DNA from: Paenibacillus sp. JZ16
GTDB taxonomy: Bacteria; Bacillota; Bacilli; Paenibacillales; Paenibacillaceae
Direction: 5' to 3'
Length of the DNA stretch: 64,000 nucleotides
Assembly (NCBI RefSeq): GCF_015326965.1
Contig: NZ_CP017659.1
Span: 6,337,001-6,401,000 of the forward strand
Made by a program: the position numbers and the translations under genes. Shown here in pieces: positions 37,048 to 47,495 of this stretch (position 1 is the stretch's first letter; each line of letters starts with the position of its first letter). Below the pieces are notes generated by a model that did not search any database, was not told the DNA's origin, and saw only the letters and a program-made list of their open reading frames with translations.

Positions 37048-37737
37048 ATGTTGGAGGATTTAAAGCAGCAGGTGCTGGAGGCGAATCTGGAGCTTCCGAA
37101 GCACGGACTCGTTACCTTTACATGGGGAAATGTCAGCGGCATCGACCGTGAACGTGGACTGTTTGTCATTAAGCCAAGCGGTGTGCCTTATGAGGATTTG
37201 AAAGCGGCCGACATGGTCGTTCTGGATTTGAAGGGAAATGTCGTTGAAGGGGATATGCGCCCCTCCTCCGATACCCCGACTCATCTGGTCCTATATCAGA
37301 ACTTTAAAGAGATTGGCGGAATTGTGCATACCCACTCTCCGTGGGGAACGAGTTGGGCTCAAGCCGGACGTGCGCTTCCTGCATACGGAACGACGCACGC
37401 CGACTATTTTTACGGAGAGATTCCGGTTACGCGGCCCATGACCCGCGAAGAAATTGAGGGAGCCTATGAGCTGGAGACGGGCAACGTTATTGTCGAGCGA
37501 TTCGCGGACCTGGATCCGAACATGGTGCCCGGGGTGCTTGTCCATTCGCATGCGCCATTCGTGTGGGGCAAGGATCCGCATAATGCGGTGCATAACGCGG
37601 TAGTGTTAGAGGAATGCGCTAAAATTGCAGCCCGGATGCAGCAAATTAATCCGGAAACCGAACCGATGGATCAGACGCTGCTGGATCGCCATTTTTTGCG
37701 GAAGCATGGAGTTAATGCCTATTACGGTCAAAAGTAA
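37048..37737 (+). CDS. araD: L-ribulose-5-phosphate 4-epimerase
   Basis: Class II aldolase-fold enzyme interconverting L-ribulose 5-phosphate and D-xylulose 5-phosphate. Visible: [28 protein letters not shown], the Zn-binding [17 protein letters not shown], and a second His site in [21 protein letters not shown]. From ATG 37048 it has 229 residues; TTG 37042 is also in frame, but GAGAGGAG at 37031-37038 is 9 bases from the ATG. It shares a transcript with araB, 43 bases on. Confidence 0.96.
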   Translation: MLEDLKQQVLEANLELPKHGLVTFTWGNVSGIDRERGLFVIKPSGVPYEDLKAADMVVLDLKGNVVEGDMRPSSDTPTHLVLYQNFKEIGGIVHTHSPWGTSWAQAGRALPAYGTTHADYFYGEIPVTRPMTREEIEGAYELETGNVIVERFADLDPNMVPGVLVHSHAPFVWGKDPHNAVHNAVVLEECAKIAARMQQINPETEPMDQTLLDRHFLRKHGVNAYYGQK

Positions 37738-37780
37738 CTTGTATTCATCATTCATGATTTCATCTGTAGGAGGAAATAAG

Positions 37781-39451
37781 ATGGGGAATAAATACACCAT
37801 TGGTGTTGATTACGGAACACAGTCCGGGCGAGCGGTGTTGGTTAATTTGGCTGACGGGCAGGAAGTAGCGGATCATGTTACGCCTTACCGGCATCATGTC
37901 ATCGATGAATTTTTGCCAGGTTCCGGTAAGAAGCTGGAGCACGATTGGGCGCTGCAGCATCCGGGGGATTATCTGGAGGTTCTGAAGGTATCCGTGCCTG
38001 CCGTTATTCAGCAATCCGGCATTGATCCGGCGGATGTGATCGGCATCGGCATTGATTTTACGGCTTGCACCATGCTGCCCGTTGACGAGCTTGGGGAGCC
38101 GCTCTGCTTCCAACCGGAGCTGGCCGACCAGCCGCACAGCTGGGTTAAGCTGTGGAAGCATCATGCCGCCCAGCCTGAAGCAGACAAGATCAACGCGATT
38201 GCCGCTGAGCGCGGAGAAGCCTTCTTGCCCCGCTATGGCGGGAAGATTTCTTCCGAATGGATGATTGCCAAGGTCTGGCAAATTCTTGATGAGGCACCGG
38301 CGATCTATGAACGTGCGGACCGATTCCTGGAAGCGACCGATTGGGTCATTTCCCAAATGACCGGCCAGATTGTCCGCAACAGCTGTACGGCTGGTTACAA
38401 GGCGATATGGCATAAACAAGACGGATATCCAAGCAAGGAATATTTTAAGGCGCTGGACCCCCGGTTGGAGGATCTGACCGATACGAAGCTGCGCGGAGAG
38501 GTCCGTCCCCTCGGCAGCAGCGCAGGCGGTCTTACTGAGAAGATGGCGGAGATGATGGGCTTAACTCCAGGGATTGCCGTGGCCGTCGGCAACGTTGACG
38601 CTCATGCCGCGGTGCCTGCGGTCGGTGTCGTCACACCGGGCAAGCTGGTAATGGCGATGGGCACATCGATCTGCCATATGCTGCTCGGTACCGAAGAGAA
38701 GCAGGTTGAAGGGATGTGCGGTGTCGTCGAGGATGGCATCATTCCCGGATTATACGGTTATGAAGCCGGGCAATCGGCAGTAGGCGATATTTTTGAATGG
38801 TACGTCGAGGAAGCGCTTCCCGCGTATGTAAAAGAAGCTGCGTCCGAGGAAGGAATCGGCGTGCATCAATGGCTTGAGCGAGAAGCGGCTGCCTATAAGC
38901 CGGGTCAAACCGGATTGCTTGCACTGGATTGGTGGAACGGCAACCGTTCCGTGCTGGTGGATACGGATCTGACCGGGCTGATCTTAGGGATGACCCTGTT
39001 GACGAAGCCGCAGGAAATCTACCGCGCCTTGCTTGAGGCGACCGCATTCGGTACGCGCAAAATCGTGGACGCTTTTCACGAGAACGGTGTCGCGGTGGAC
39101 GTCCTGTATGCTTGCGGCGGACTGCCTCAAAAGAACCGTCTCTTGATGCAGATTTATGCGGATGTGACGAATCGCGAAATTATGGTGGCTGATTCCAAAC
39201 AGACGCCGGCGCTTGGCGCCGCGATGTTCGCTGCAGTCGCTGCGGGCGAGGCGCAGGGCGGGTATGATTCGATTATCGATGCCGCCGAGAAGATGGCACG
39301 GGTGAAGGAAGAGACCTTCAAGCCGATTCCGGAGCATGTGGAAGTGTATGAGCAGTTGTATCAGGAATACAGCAAGCTGCATGACTATTTTGGCCGGGGC
39401 GAAAACGACGTGATGAAGCGGCTGAAACGAATTAAGCAAACGGCTGAATAG
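37781..39451 (+). CDS. araB: L-ribulokinase
   Basis: FGGY-family kinase phosphorylating L-ribulose at O5. The 556-residue chain begins [18 protein letters not shown], then [43 protein letters not shown] and the ATP-site [12 protein letters not shown] and [18 protein letters not shown]. The frame is open upstream inside araD (from 37625), but TAGGAGG 7 bases before ATG 37781 and the standard N-terminus fix the start there. Confidence 0.97.
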   Translation: MGNKYTIGVDYGTQSGRAVLVNLADGQEVADHVTPYRHHVIDEFLPGSGKKLEHDWALQHPGDYLEVLKVSVPAVIQQSGIDPADVIGIGIDFTACTMLPVDELGEPLCFQPELADQPHSWVKLWKHHAAQPEADKINAIAAERGEAFLPRYGGKISSEWMIAKVWQILDEAPAIYERADRFLEATDWVISQMTGQIVRNSCTAGYKAIWHKQDGYPSKEYFKALDPRLEDLTDTKLRGEVRPLGSSAGGLTEKMAEMMGLTPGIAVAVGNVDAHAAVPAVGVVTPGKLVMAMGTSICHMLLGTEEKQVEGMCGVVEDGIIPGLYGYEAGQSAVGDIFEWYVEEALPAYVKEAASEEGIGVHQWLEREAAAYKPGQTGLLALDWWNGNRSVLVDTDLTGLILGMTLLTKPQEIYRALLEATAFGTRKIVDAFHENGVAVDVLYACGGLPQKNRLLMQIYADVTNREIMVADSKQTPALGAAMFAAVAAGEAQGGYDSIIDAAEKMARVKEETFKPIPEHVEVYEQLYQEYSKLHDYFGRGENDVMKRLKRIKQTAE

Positions 39452-39512
39452 GCCCTGTCAGACTAGAAGCCTGAATAAATACGGCAGGATGGGATGAAGG
39501 AGAGGAACGAAC

Positions 39513-40694
39513 GTGACGGATTACTTGAACGAATCAAAAGGTTTAATGAACCGGATTAGGGAGCAGCAGCCGACGTTCCGCGGGCTAGAAACCATGGTGC
39601 TTGAGCCCGGCGCTGTGCAAGACGTGCCTTCGTATCTTAAACGGCAGGGCCTCAGTTCACCAATCGTTGTTGCAGATGCGAATACGTATGAAGCGGCGGG
39701 TAAAAAGCTGGTGCAGAGCCTGGAAGCCGATGGTCAGAAGCCCCGGCTGTGTCTGATTCAGCCAGATGAGCAAGGCGACGTTGTCGCGGATGAACGCTCC
39801 TTGATGCAGCTGTTTATCGAATTGGAGCCTGAAGAGACAGGATGCCTGATCGCTGTGGGGTCCGGGACCATTCATGACATTACGCGCTTTGTGAGTCATC
39901 GGAGCGGCAAACCCTTCATCTCGGTGCCTACGGCACCTTCGGTCGACGGCTTTACTTCGGCGGGAGCGCCGATCGTGGTCCGGGGAGTCAAGCAAACCTT
40001 TGCGGCCACGGCTCCGATCGCGATATTCGCCGATCCGGACATTCTTGTGAAGGCACCGCAGCCGCTGGTAGCGGCAGGCTTTGGCGATATGCTAGGCAAA
40101 TATACATCGCTGCTGGATTGGAAATTCTCTTCGACCACGGCCGGCGAGCCCTATGATGAACAGGTGGCGGCCATTACGGAGAAGGCGCTTGAGGCTTGCA
40201 TTCAGCATGTGGAGGCGATTGGCCAGCGCACGGAGGAAGGGATCCGCATTCTGATGACGGCTTTGATCGAGTCGGGTATCGCGATGCTGCTGTTCGGTCA
40301 GTCCCACCCTGCCTCCGGGGCGGAACATCATCTGTCGCATTATTGGGAGATGGAGTACTTGCGCCGCGGCAACCGGGCCCTGCTGCATGGTGCCAAAGTG
40401 GGGGTGGCCTGCAGCGAAATATCGAGCCTTTATCACGACGCGGCCGATAAGGGCATGTATCCTCATGCCGAGCCTACACACTGGGCGACATATAGAGAGC
40501 AGGTTCGGGAGTGGCTGCATAAGGTCCCTTCGAAGGAGGAGATCGCCGAGCTGCTGCGGCAAGCCGGAGGTCCGTCAACCCTGCAGGAGCTTGGCATTGA
40601 TGACGAGCTGTTCCGGGAGAGTCTTCAGGAAGCGCACACGCTGCGCGACCGCCATACCATTTTGAGGGCATTGAACGAGGGCAAGGTTGGTTAG
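39513..40694 (+). CDS. araM: sn-glycerol-1-phosphate dehydrogenase AraM
   Basis: Reduces dihydroxyacetone phosphate to glycerol 1-phosphate, the enantiomer used in archaeal-type ether lipids. In B. subtilis AraM (EgsA) lies in the arabinose operon and starts heptaprenylglyceryl lipid synthesis. Visible: CLIAVGSGTIHDITRFVSH, FISVPTAPSVDGFTSAGAPI with metal-site Asp, GFGDMLGKYTSLLDW, and His motifs GAEHHLSHYWEM and LLHGAKVGVA. Length 393. GTG start after AAGGAGAGG. Last gene of araDBM. Confidence 0.93.
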   Translation: MTDYLNESKGLMNRIREQQPTFRGLETMVLEPGAVQDVPSYLKRQGLSSPIVVADANTYEAAGKKLVQSLEADGQKPRLCLIQPDEQGDVVADERSLMQLFIELEPEETGCLIAVGSGTIHDITRFVSHRSGKPFISVPTAPSVDGFTSAGAPIVVRGVKQTFAATAPIAIFADPDILVKAPQPLVAAGFGDMLGKYTSLLDWKFSSTTAGEPYDEQVAAITEKALEACIQHVEAIGQRTEEGIRILMTALIESGIAMLLFGQSHPASGAEHHLSHYWEMEYLRRGNRALLHGAKVGVACSEISSLYHDAADKGMYPHAEPTHWATYREQVREWLHKVPSKEEIAELLRQAGGPSTLQELGIDDELFRESLQEAHTLRDRHTILRALNEGKVG

Positions 40695-40803
40695 AAAAGA
40701 CGGAGCAGTCCATGGAAGTGGATGAATCATGAACTGTAATCGTTCAATAAAACAGTGAAGTTATCATTCGTGTTCTTAACACAGGCTTATGATGATATCT
40801 ATG

Positions 40804-40849
40804 AAAAAGAGGCTCTTTATGATCGAATGATCATGGAGAGCCCCTTTTT
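40804..40849. terminator. bidirectional terminator after araM
   Basis: AAAAAGAGGCTCT and AGAGCCCCTTTTT, with an inner GATC/GATC pair, lie between convergent araM and the ArsR-type gene. The rest of 40695-40904 holds nothing else I can name. Confidence 0.85.
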
Positions 40850-40904
40850 GTTGAAATCCTTTGTGTCTCAAAGCATTCAAATAACGAAGTATCTGTATTT
40901 CCTC

Positions 40905-41822
40905 TTAATCTTCCTTCACATCATACAGCACGCGGGCCAACAGGTCCTGGCTGTAGTTGCCGAAATGCTTGCCGTAAATCGTTAAACCGCGTTTATTAAC
41001 AGATCGCTCGTTAACGGCGATCCTGAAGGTGAGCTCGCTCTTGTAATCAAGCTGAATCTGGTTCAGACCGACATCCGAAATGCGGCATCCATCGATAAAG
41101 CTGCCTTCCTTGTTAATCCGGATCAGCTTCAACATGCCGTATTGGTTCAAATGCGGCGGCCACCATTCAGGGTTGAAGGTACCCCGTTTGTCCCCGAAAT
41201 CTCCCGGACTTGTCCAGCTGCCAATCTCGATCCCGTTAACGTAAAAGAAAATGTCCGACGGATAATTGTCGCAATATCCCGGCGCCTCGGAGCCAAGCTC
41301 TAGAGAGAATTGGATCTCGCGGAACGATTGGTTGGACTTCAAATAATTCGGAATCCGGTATTCCAGGAAACCTTCGGTAAGCCAGATGATCTCCGAGTTG
41401 ATCCGCTCCGGATCGGCGAAATAACGCGGATCGTCAAAATCTCCGATAATGCTGTCCTTGGTCGCAAGCCCGCAGGTCGGGATAGCTTGATAATCGCTGT
41501 AATGGCCAACCTGAATCTCCACCTCGTACAAGTTATCAATGTCCTTGCTGCGAAGATCAACCATGAGGGTATCTTTGTTCAGGTAGCAGATTTTCTGAAT
41601 GCCATGCTTCCCGCCAGTCGTATTGATTTCGATCAGGCCGCTATCTTCCAATTTCTTGATATGCATAGTAATAGCGCCATTGCTGAGATTCAGCTTGTTC
41701 GCGAGATCGTTCAGGTTCAAGCTTTGGTTCTTGGCCAGCAGTTCCAAAATTTGAATGCGAATTTCCGAGCTGAGCGCTTTAAAGATGTCAAGCCCGCTCA
41801 TTAAATCTTTAATGTAGATCAT
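40905..41822 (-). CDS. ArsR-HTH regulator with large beta-rich C-terminal domain
   Basis: Residues ~8-90 form an ArsR-type winged helix (IFKALSSEIRIQILELLA, LNDLANKLNLSNGAITMHIKKL, beta-wing SGLIEINTTGGKHG). ArsR repressors usually end here, but ~210 further residues follow. They are rich in aromatic residues and predicted strands (FLEYRIPNYLKS, IFFYVNGIEIGSWTSPGDFG, YGMLKLIRINKEGSF, LTIYGKHFGNYSQDLL), which resembles a carbohydrate-binding beta-sandwich; I recognise no named domain. The metal-binding Cys of ArsR metal sensors are absent from the HTH. It is transcribed away from the GH51 gene, so a sugar-responsive repressor of that cluster is the best inference. A GAAGG lies 12 bases before ATG 41822. 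Confidence 0.8.
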   Translation of the reverse strand: MIYIKDLMSGLDIFKALSSEIRIQILELLAKNQSLNLNDLANKLNLSNGAITMHIKKLEDSGLIEINTTGGKHGIQKICYLNKDTLMVDLRSKDIDNLYEVEIQVGHYSDYQAIPTCGLATKDSIIGDFDDPRYFADPERINSEIIWLTEGFLEYRIPNYLKSNQSFREIQFSLELGSEAPGYCDNYPSDIFFYVNGIEIGSWTSPGDFGDKRGTFNPEWWPPHLNQYGMLKLIRINKEGSFIDGCRISDVGLNQIQLDYKSELTFRIAVNERSVNKRGLTIYGKHFGNYSQDLLARVLYDVKED

Positions 41823-41997
41823 CTTATCTCAAACCTTCTTCCGATTAAAGGATTATATAACGATGGTAAATAGGTAAAGTTGTTTATTTCAAATAATTAT
41901 AAATCAATATGTGCGCTAAATAAAGATGCCATCTGATTCTGCGTGATTTTTATTGAAAAATAACAATTCGAATAGTTAAAACTCACTTTGTTTGAAA

Positions 41998-42015
41998 TTA
42001 TTATGAAAATAATAA
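41998..42015. repeat. inverted repeat in the regulator/GH51 intergenic region
   Basis: TTATTAT and ATAATAA form perfect 7-bp arms around GAAA; possible operator of the divergent regulator. The full 396-base gap is very AT-rich, with several partial TTTGAAATAATT-like copies. Confidence 0.4.
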
Positions 42016-42153
42016 CTCGAAATACACGGGAAAATGGTGATTTTGAGCAGGATTAAACGATCTTTTAGGGATAAAAGTAATTCATTTCTAATTTTTATAA
42101 ATCATTTTATATTTCTATATTTACAGCCGACCTCTCATATGATATTTTATACT

Positions 42154-42167
42154 TGAAAACGAATTCA
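42154..42167 (+). promoter_or_regulatory. cre (CcpA) site upstream of the arabinofuranosidase gene
   Basis: TGAAAACGAATTCA matches cre consensus TGWAANCGNTNWCA at 13 of 14 positions and lies 52 bases before the TTG start. Confidence 0.6.
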
Positions 42168-42184
42168 TTCAATATTATTTGAAT
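42167..42184. promoter_or_regulatory. palindromic operator candidate of the arabinofuranosidase gene
   Basis: ATTCAA-TATTAT-TTGAAT is a perfect 6-6-6 palindrome abutting the cre site and within the expected promoter, suited to a winged-helix dimer such as the divergent ArsR-type protein. Confidence 0.45.
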
Positions 42185-42203
42185 TGTTTCATAATTATAT
42201 TAA

Positions 42204-43733
<1,530 letters not shown>

Positions 43734-43743
43734 GGAAATTCAC

Positions 43744-43769
43744 GGGGCAGTTGAATCATGGGCTGCCCC
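43744..43769 (+). terminator. intercistronic hairpin after the arabinofuranosidase gene
   Basis: GGGGCAG and CTGCCCC form a 7-bp GC-rich stem with no T run. It could stabilise the upstream message or attenuate read-through into the importer genes. Confidence 0.45.
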
Positions 43770-43804
43770 ATCTCCCAACTACTCATATCAAATTACACAC
43801 ATTA

Positions 43805-43818
43805 TGAAAGCGCTTTAT
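43805..43818 (+). promoter_or_regulatory. cre (CcpA) site before the araN-like gene
   Basis: TGAAAGCGCTTTAT matches 12 of 14 cre positions, including the whole core, 75 bases upstream of the binding-protein ATG. Confidence 0.55.
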
Positions 43819-43892
43819 TTCTGGAGGAGAGCAGAAGTACGATTTTTGAAGTGTAGGTTTGTATGAACGAACATTAAGGGAGGTCCAGTAGG

Positions 43893-45221
43893 ATGATGAA
43901 AAAATGGATGGTTGTATTCATGGTGTTATGTTTGACGCTGTTTCTGTGGGGGTGCGGTAAATCGAACAATGCCGGCGGCGAAACCTCGGTTCTGGATGGC
44001 GGGGCAGGGGAAAGCGCTACGGAGTTGTCTTATTGGACGTTTGTTGAGCTGCATGGACAGCATTTCGAGAAAATGCTGGGTAAATGGAACGCTGAGAATC
44101 CCGAACGCCAAATCAAGCTGAACGTGACGGTCATGCCGTATGACGACATGCATAACAAATTGTCTATTGCGGTTCAATCGGGGACAGGGGCACCCGACAT
44201 TGCGGATATCGAGCTTGGGAAGTTTCCAGATTTCCTGTCCGGTACGCCGCAGCTGGAACCGCTCAATGACGTGATTGATCCATACCGGGATACCATCGTC
44301 AAATCCCGAATTGACTTATACAGCAAGGAAGATGTTAACTACGGCATCCCGACCCATGTTGGCGCATCCGTAGCCTTCTATAATACCGAGATTTTGGAGG
44401 AGGCCGGGGTCAACTTTGAGGATATCGTAACTTGGGAGGATTTCAAGCAGGCGGGTATCCAGGTGTATGAAAAAACGGGCAAGTACATGGGAACAGCCGA
44501 TACAAGCGCAGCCTGGCAAGCTTCCATGCTATTGGCGCAGCAAGGCGCGGATCTGACGGACGATTCCGGCAATCCGATCGTGAACTCGGAAGCGATGGTG
44601 AAGGCCATGACGCTGCTCAAGGACTTGCAGGATAACAATGTCATAGCGACCATTGCCGGCGGCCAGCCCGATACCGAGGAAGCCTATGGGGAGTTTAATG
44701 CAGGAAATTACGCTACGGCCTTTATGCCGCTGTGGCAAATGTCCAGATACACCAACTACATGTCCGACTTGTCCGGGAAAATAGCCATCGCGCCGATTCC
44801 GGTCATTGAAGAAGGAATGCCAAGATCGGTTGGCGGCGGCGGCACCGGCACGGTCGTTACCAAGACCGCAAAAGACGTACAGCTGGCGAAAGACTTTCTG
44901 GCATTCGCCAAGCTGTCCCTGGATGCCAATAAAGAGATCTGGAACACGCTTGGATTCGATCCGGTTAATATGGACGTTTGGGACATGAAGGATGTTACGC
45001 ACAATGCCGAGAATCAGTTCGTGAAATATTTTGTCAATAACCCGTTTGATGTGTTGAATGAGATCCGGGATGAAATCCGGTTAATCAAATCGACCTCCGC
45101 ATCGCCTACCATCAACAACGTCCTGTGCACCACGACCTTCAACGAGATTTTTGAGGATGGCAAGGACATTACCGAAGCACTGAATGATGCCCAAAAGCAA
45201 ATTGAACAGGAATTGAAATGA
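43893..45221 (+). CDS. sugar ABC transporter substrate-binding lipoprotein (AraN-like)
   Basis: Captures arabino-oligosaccharides or a related sugar outside the cell. Lipoprotein signal MKKWMVVFMVLCLTLFLWGC with lipobox LWGC. Family SBP_bac_1: LSYWTFVELHGQHFEKML, APDIADIELGKFPDFL, YNTEILEEAGV and the MPLWQMSRYTNYM segment. Resembles B. subtilis AraN in length (442 aa) and context. ATG 43893 or 43896 after AAGGGAGG. A strong mRNA hairpin separates it from the permease genes. Confidence 0.88.
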   Translation: MMKKWMVVFMVLCLTLFLWGCGKSNNAGGETSVLDGGAGESATELSYWTFVELHGQHFEKMLGKWNAENPERQIKLNVTVMPYDDMHNKLSIAVQSGTGAPDIADIELGKFPDFLSGTPQLEPLNDVIDPYRDTIVKSRIDLYSKEDVNYGIPTHVGASVAFYNTEILEEAGVNFEDIVTWEDFKQAGIQVYEKTGKYMGTADTSAAWQASMLLAQQGADLTDDSGNPIVNSEAMVKAMTLLKDLQDNNVIATIAGGQPDTEEAYGEFNAGNYATAFMPLWQMSRYTNYMSDLSGKIAIAPIPVIEEGMPRSVGGGGTGTVVTKTAKDVQLAKDFLAFAKLSLDANKEIWNTLGFDPVNMDVWDMKDVTHNAENQFVKYFVNNPFDVLNEIRDEIRLIKSTSASPTINNVLCTTTFNEIFEDGKDITEALNDAQKQIEQELK

Positions 45222-45247
45222 CACTCGCTCATACGGTACTAAAACGA

Positions 45248-45281
45248 AGAGCTGCTCATGGATTCGTCGGTGAGCGGCTCT
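45248..45281 (+). repeat. mRNA hairpin between binding-protein and permease genes
   Basis: AGAGCTGCTCA and TGAGCGGCTCT form an 11-bp stem (one G-T pair), followed by only CATT. Position and absence of a T run suit an mRNA-stabilising element that keeps the binding protein more abundant than the permeases. Confidence 0.65.
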
Positions 45282-45299
45282 CATTAAAGGAGTAGAATC

Positions 45300-46193
45300 A
45301 TGATTAAAAAATTTCTGTACTCGCAAAAGGTTGCTCCTTACGTGTTTGTCCTGCCCTTTATTCTGGTATTCCTCATATTCTGGGTGTTTCCGCTGGGCAG
45401 CTCGTTTAGCATGAGCTTTCAGAAGACGCAGCTCGGGCAGGAGGCGGATTGGATCGGCTTGGCTAACTACGGGAAGCTGATGGGGGACGGCGTCTTTCTG
45501 AAGGCGGTGACGAACAGCGCGATATACATGATCCTGACGCTCCTTATCCTGATTCCGTTCCCCATGCTGTTTGCTGTGCTGATCAACAATAAGTTTATGT
45601 GGGGAAGAGAGTTTTTTAAGTCATCCTTTTTCTTCCCGGCACTGACGTCGGTTGTTGTAGCAGGCACCATTTTTCGGCTGATGTTCGGCGAGATGGAAGG
45701 GTCGCTCATTAACAGTATACTGGGGTGGTTCGGGATCGACCCGGTGAAGTTTCTGAAGGGACAGGTTACCGGTTTTATTGCTCTGGTGGCTCTTGCCACA
45801 TGGCGGTGGACGGGAGTGAATATGCTCTATTTTTTATCTGGGCTCAAAAACATCCCGGGCGAATATTACGAGGCGGCATCCATCGATGGGGCTTCGGCCT
45901 TTCAGAAGTTTACCAAAATCACGATGCCTTTGTTGAAGCCGACCACGATTTATGTGTTAACGATCAGCATTTATGCGGGGCTTGCCATGTTTATCGAGAG
46001 CATGATGCTCTGGAACGGCAACAACTCCCCGAAAAATATCGGTCTCACGATCGTCGGTTATCTGTACCGTCAAGGCATTGAGAAGAACAATCTGGGTTAT
46101 GCGGCCGCTGTAGGGATTGTGCTGCTGGCAATCACCATGCTCATTAACCTGACGCAACTGAAGCTCTCCGGCATGTTCAAGAAGGAGGATTGA
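45300..46193 (+). CDS. sugar ABC transporter permease (AraP/MalF-like)
   Basis: Inner-membrane permease of the arabino-oligosaccharide importer; 297 residues with six predicted membrane helices starting at residue ~12 (APYVFVLPFILVFLIFWVFP). The cytoplasmic EAA loop is YYEAASIDGASAFQKFTKITMPLL, which docks the ATPase. AAAGGAG precedes the ATG. The next gene starts at its stop. No ATPase gene is nearby, as for other importers that share MsmX. Confidence 0.92.
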   Translation: MIKKFLYSQKVAPYVFVLPFILVFLIFWVFPLGSSFSMSFQKTQLGQEADWIGLANYGKLMGDGVFLKAVTNSAIYMILTLLILIPFPMLFAVLINNKFMWGREFFKSSFFFPALTSVVVAGTIFRLMFGEMEGSLINSILGWFGIDPVKFLKGQVTGFIALVALATWRWTGVNMLYFLSGLKNIPGEYYEAASIDGASAFQKFTKITMPLLKPTTIYVLTISIYAGLAMFIESMMLWNGNNSPKNIGLTIVGYLYRQGIEKNNLGYAAAVGIVLLAITMLINLTQLKLSGMFKKED

Positions 46194-46195
46194 GG

Positions 46196-47029
46196 ATGAG
46201 AAGAGAAACGCTGGTCAAAATAATCCTCTTCATTTTGTTCTCCATACTGTGCTTTCTAATCCTGGTCCCTTTCTATGCCGTCACCATTGCCTCGTTTAAA
46301 CCCGGCGAGGATTTGATCCGGTATGGACTGAATCTGAAATTTGACCTGTCGGTGATGAGCCTGGACAATTTCACCTACCTGTTTACAGGGGATCACTCCT
46401 ACTTCATGTGGTTTTTTAACTCCTTGCTCCTTACGGTGGTGCAGGTTACGTTAACCCTGCTGGTCAGTGCAACCGTTGCCTACGGGTTTGCAGCCTACGA
46501 TTTCATCGGCAAGAACTTCTTGTTTATCTGCGTGCTTCTGATTATGATGGTTCCTTTTGAAATTCTTCTTCTTCCGCTATACTCCCTGACGTACAACCTG
46601 GGCCTAATGAATTCATATTCGGCGATAGTCCTGCCGGGGATCGCGAGCGCGGCCACGATTTTCTTCTTCAGGCAGTATTTAAGAGGGGTTCCAAAAGAAA
46701 TGATTGCGGCAGGGCGGGTGGACGGCGCGACCGAATACGGAATCTATATGCGGCTGATCCTGCCTGTGATGAAGCCATCCTTCGCTGCTATGGCGATTCT
46801 GAACGGCATGAACAGCTGGAACAACTTTCTATGGCCGTTCATGGTGCTCAGCGACGATAGCAAGTATACCCTTCCGATCGGATTGAAGACGCTCTTGACC
46901 CCTTACGGGAACAACTATGATTTATTAATTGTCGGCTCCTTTTTCTCGATCATCCCGATCTTTATTTTATTCATGGCCTTCCAGAAGTATTTTATCGACG
47001 GAATGACGGCTGGGGCAGTGAAAGGATGA
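46196..47029 (+). CDS. sugar ABC transporter permease (AraQ/MalG-like)
   Basis: Second permease of the importer; 277 residues, six helices, first at ~8-28 (IILFILFSILCFLILVPFYA). EAA loop: MIAAGRVDGATEYGIYMRLILPVMKP. The C-terminal helix and YFIDGMTAGAVKG end are classical for MalG-type proteins. AAGGAGG lies 7 bases before ATG 46196; TTG 46190 is an alternative. It directly follows the first permease. Confidence 0.93.
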   Translation: MRRETLVKIILFILFSILCFLILVPFYAVTIASFKPGEDLIRYGLNLKFDLSVMSLDNFTYLFTGDHSYFMWFFNSLLLTVVQVTLTLLVSATVAYGFAAYDFIGKNFLFICVLLIMMVPFEILLLPLYSLTYNLGLMNSYSAIVLPGIASAATIFFFRQYLRGVPKEMIAAGRVDGATEYGIYMRLILPVMKPSFAAMAILNGMNSWNNFLWPFMVLSDDSKYTLPIGLKTLLTPYGNNYDLLIVGSFFSIIPIFILFMAFQKYFIDGMTAGAVKG

Positions 47030-47121
47030 TCGCTTGATTGACAGGAAGGACCCGACCTTGCAGGCGGCACCCCAAATCCGTTATGATACAAGGAAACCTG
47101 CGTGCTTATGTGTTTGATTTG

Positions 47122-47358
47122 ATGAATGAGGTGACCGTACCCTTGCATCCTGTAACTCGGGCTCTATTATGGATAGGTGGCGCTCTAATTGTGATCGGGC
47201 TGCTGTGGCCTGTCATTGGACGATTTGTCGGCCGGCTGCCAGGTGACATCGTGGTGGATAAACCCCATGTCAAAATTTATTTCCCGATTGTAACCTGCCT
47301 CGTCATCAGCGTGGTGGGCTCGTTGATTCTGTTTCTGATCCAGCAGTTTCGTAAATAG
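47122..47358 (+). CDS. small membrane protein, DUF2905 family
   Basis: From ATG 47122 (78 aa) the protein has two hydrophobic segments, LLWIGGALIVIGLLWPVIG and ITCLVISVVGSLILFLI-like, around a conserved GRLPGDIVVDKPHVKIYFPI. That pattern is DUF2905, a short uncharacterised family. The frame is open from TTG 47038, with ATG 47083 between; AAAGGA at 47021 would serve the TTG at 11 bases, and none of the starts is well supported. It lies just behind the AraQ-like gene and may ride on its transcript. Confidence 0.7.
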   Translation: MNEVTVPLHPVTRALLWIGGALIVIGLLWPVIGRFVGRLPGDIVVDKPHVKIYFPIVTCLVISVVGSLILFLIQQFRK

Positions 47359-47363
47359 CAGGG

Positions 47364-47407
47364 ATATCATAAGAAAAACGTCTTAGGGATGTTTTTCTTG
47401 TGATATC
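47364..47407 (+). terminator. long hairpin downstream of the araNPQ-like operon
   Basis: GATATCATAAGAAAAAC and GTTTTTCTTGTGATATC pair over 16 of 17 positions around a short loop; strong terminator-like element. Confidence 0.7.
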
Positions 47408-47445
47408 AGGAAGGCCTAAGCTTCGGAGTTTATACTCCTGATATC
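47402..47445. repeat. second overlapping inverted repeat
   Basis: GATATCAGGA and TCCTGATATC form 10-bp arms. The left arm shares GATATC with the hairpin at 47364-47407, so the two structures are mutually exclusive. Confidence 0.6.
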
Positions 47446-47495
47446 TTAAAAAAACAGGCTGAAGTGACCCCCAAAAGTTAGACGCGGTTATTTCA

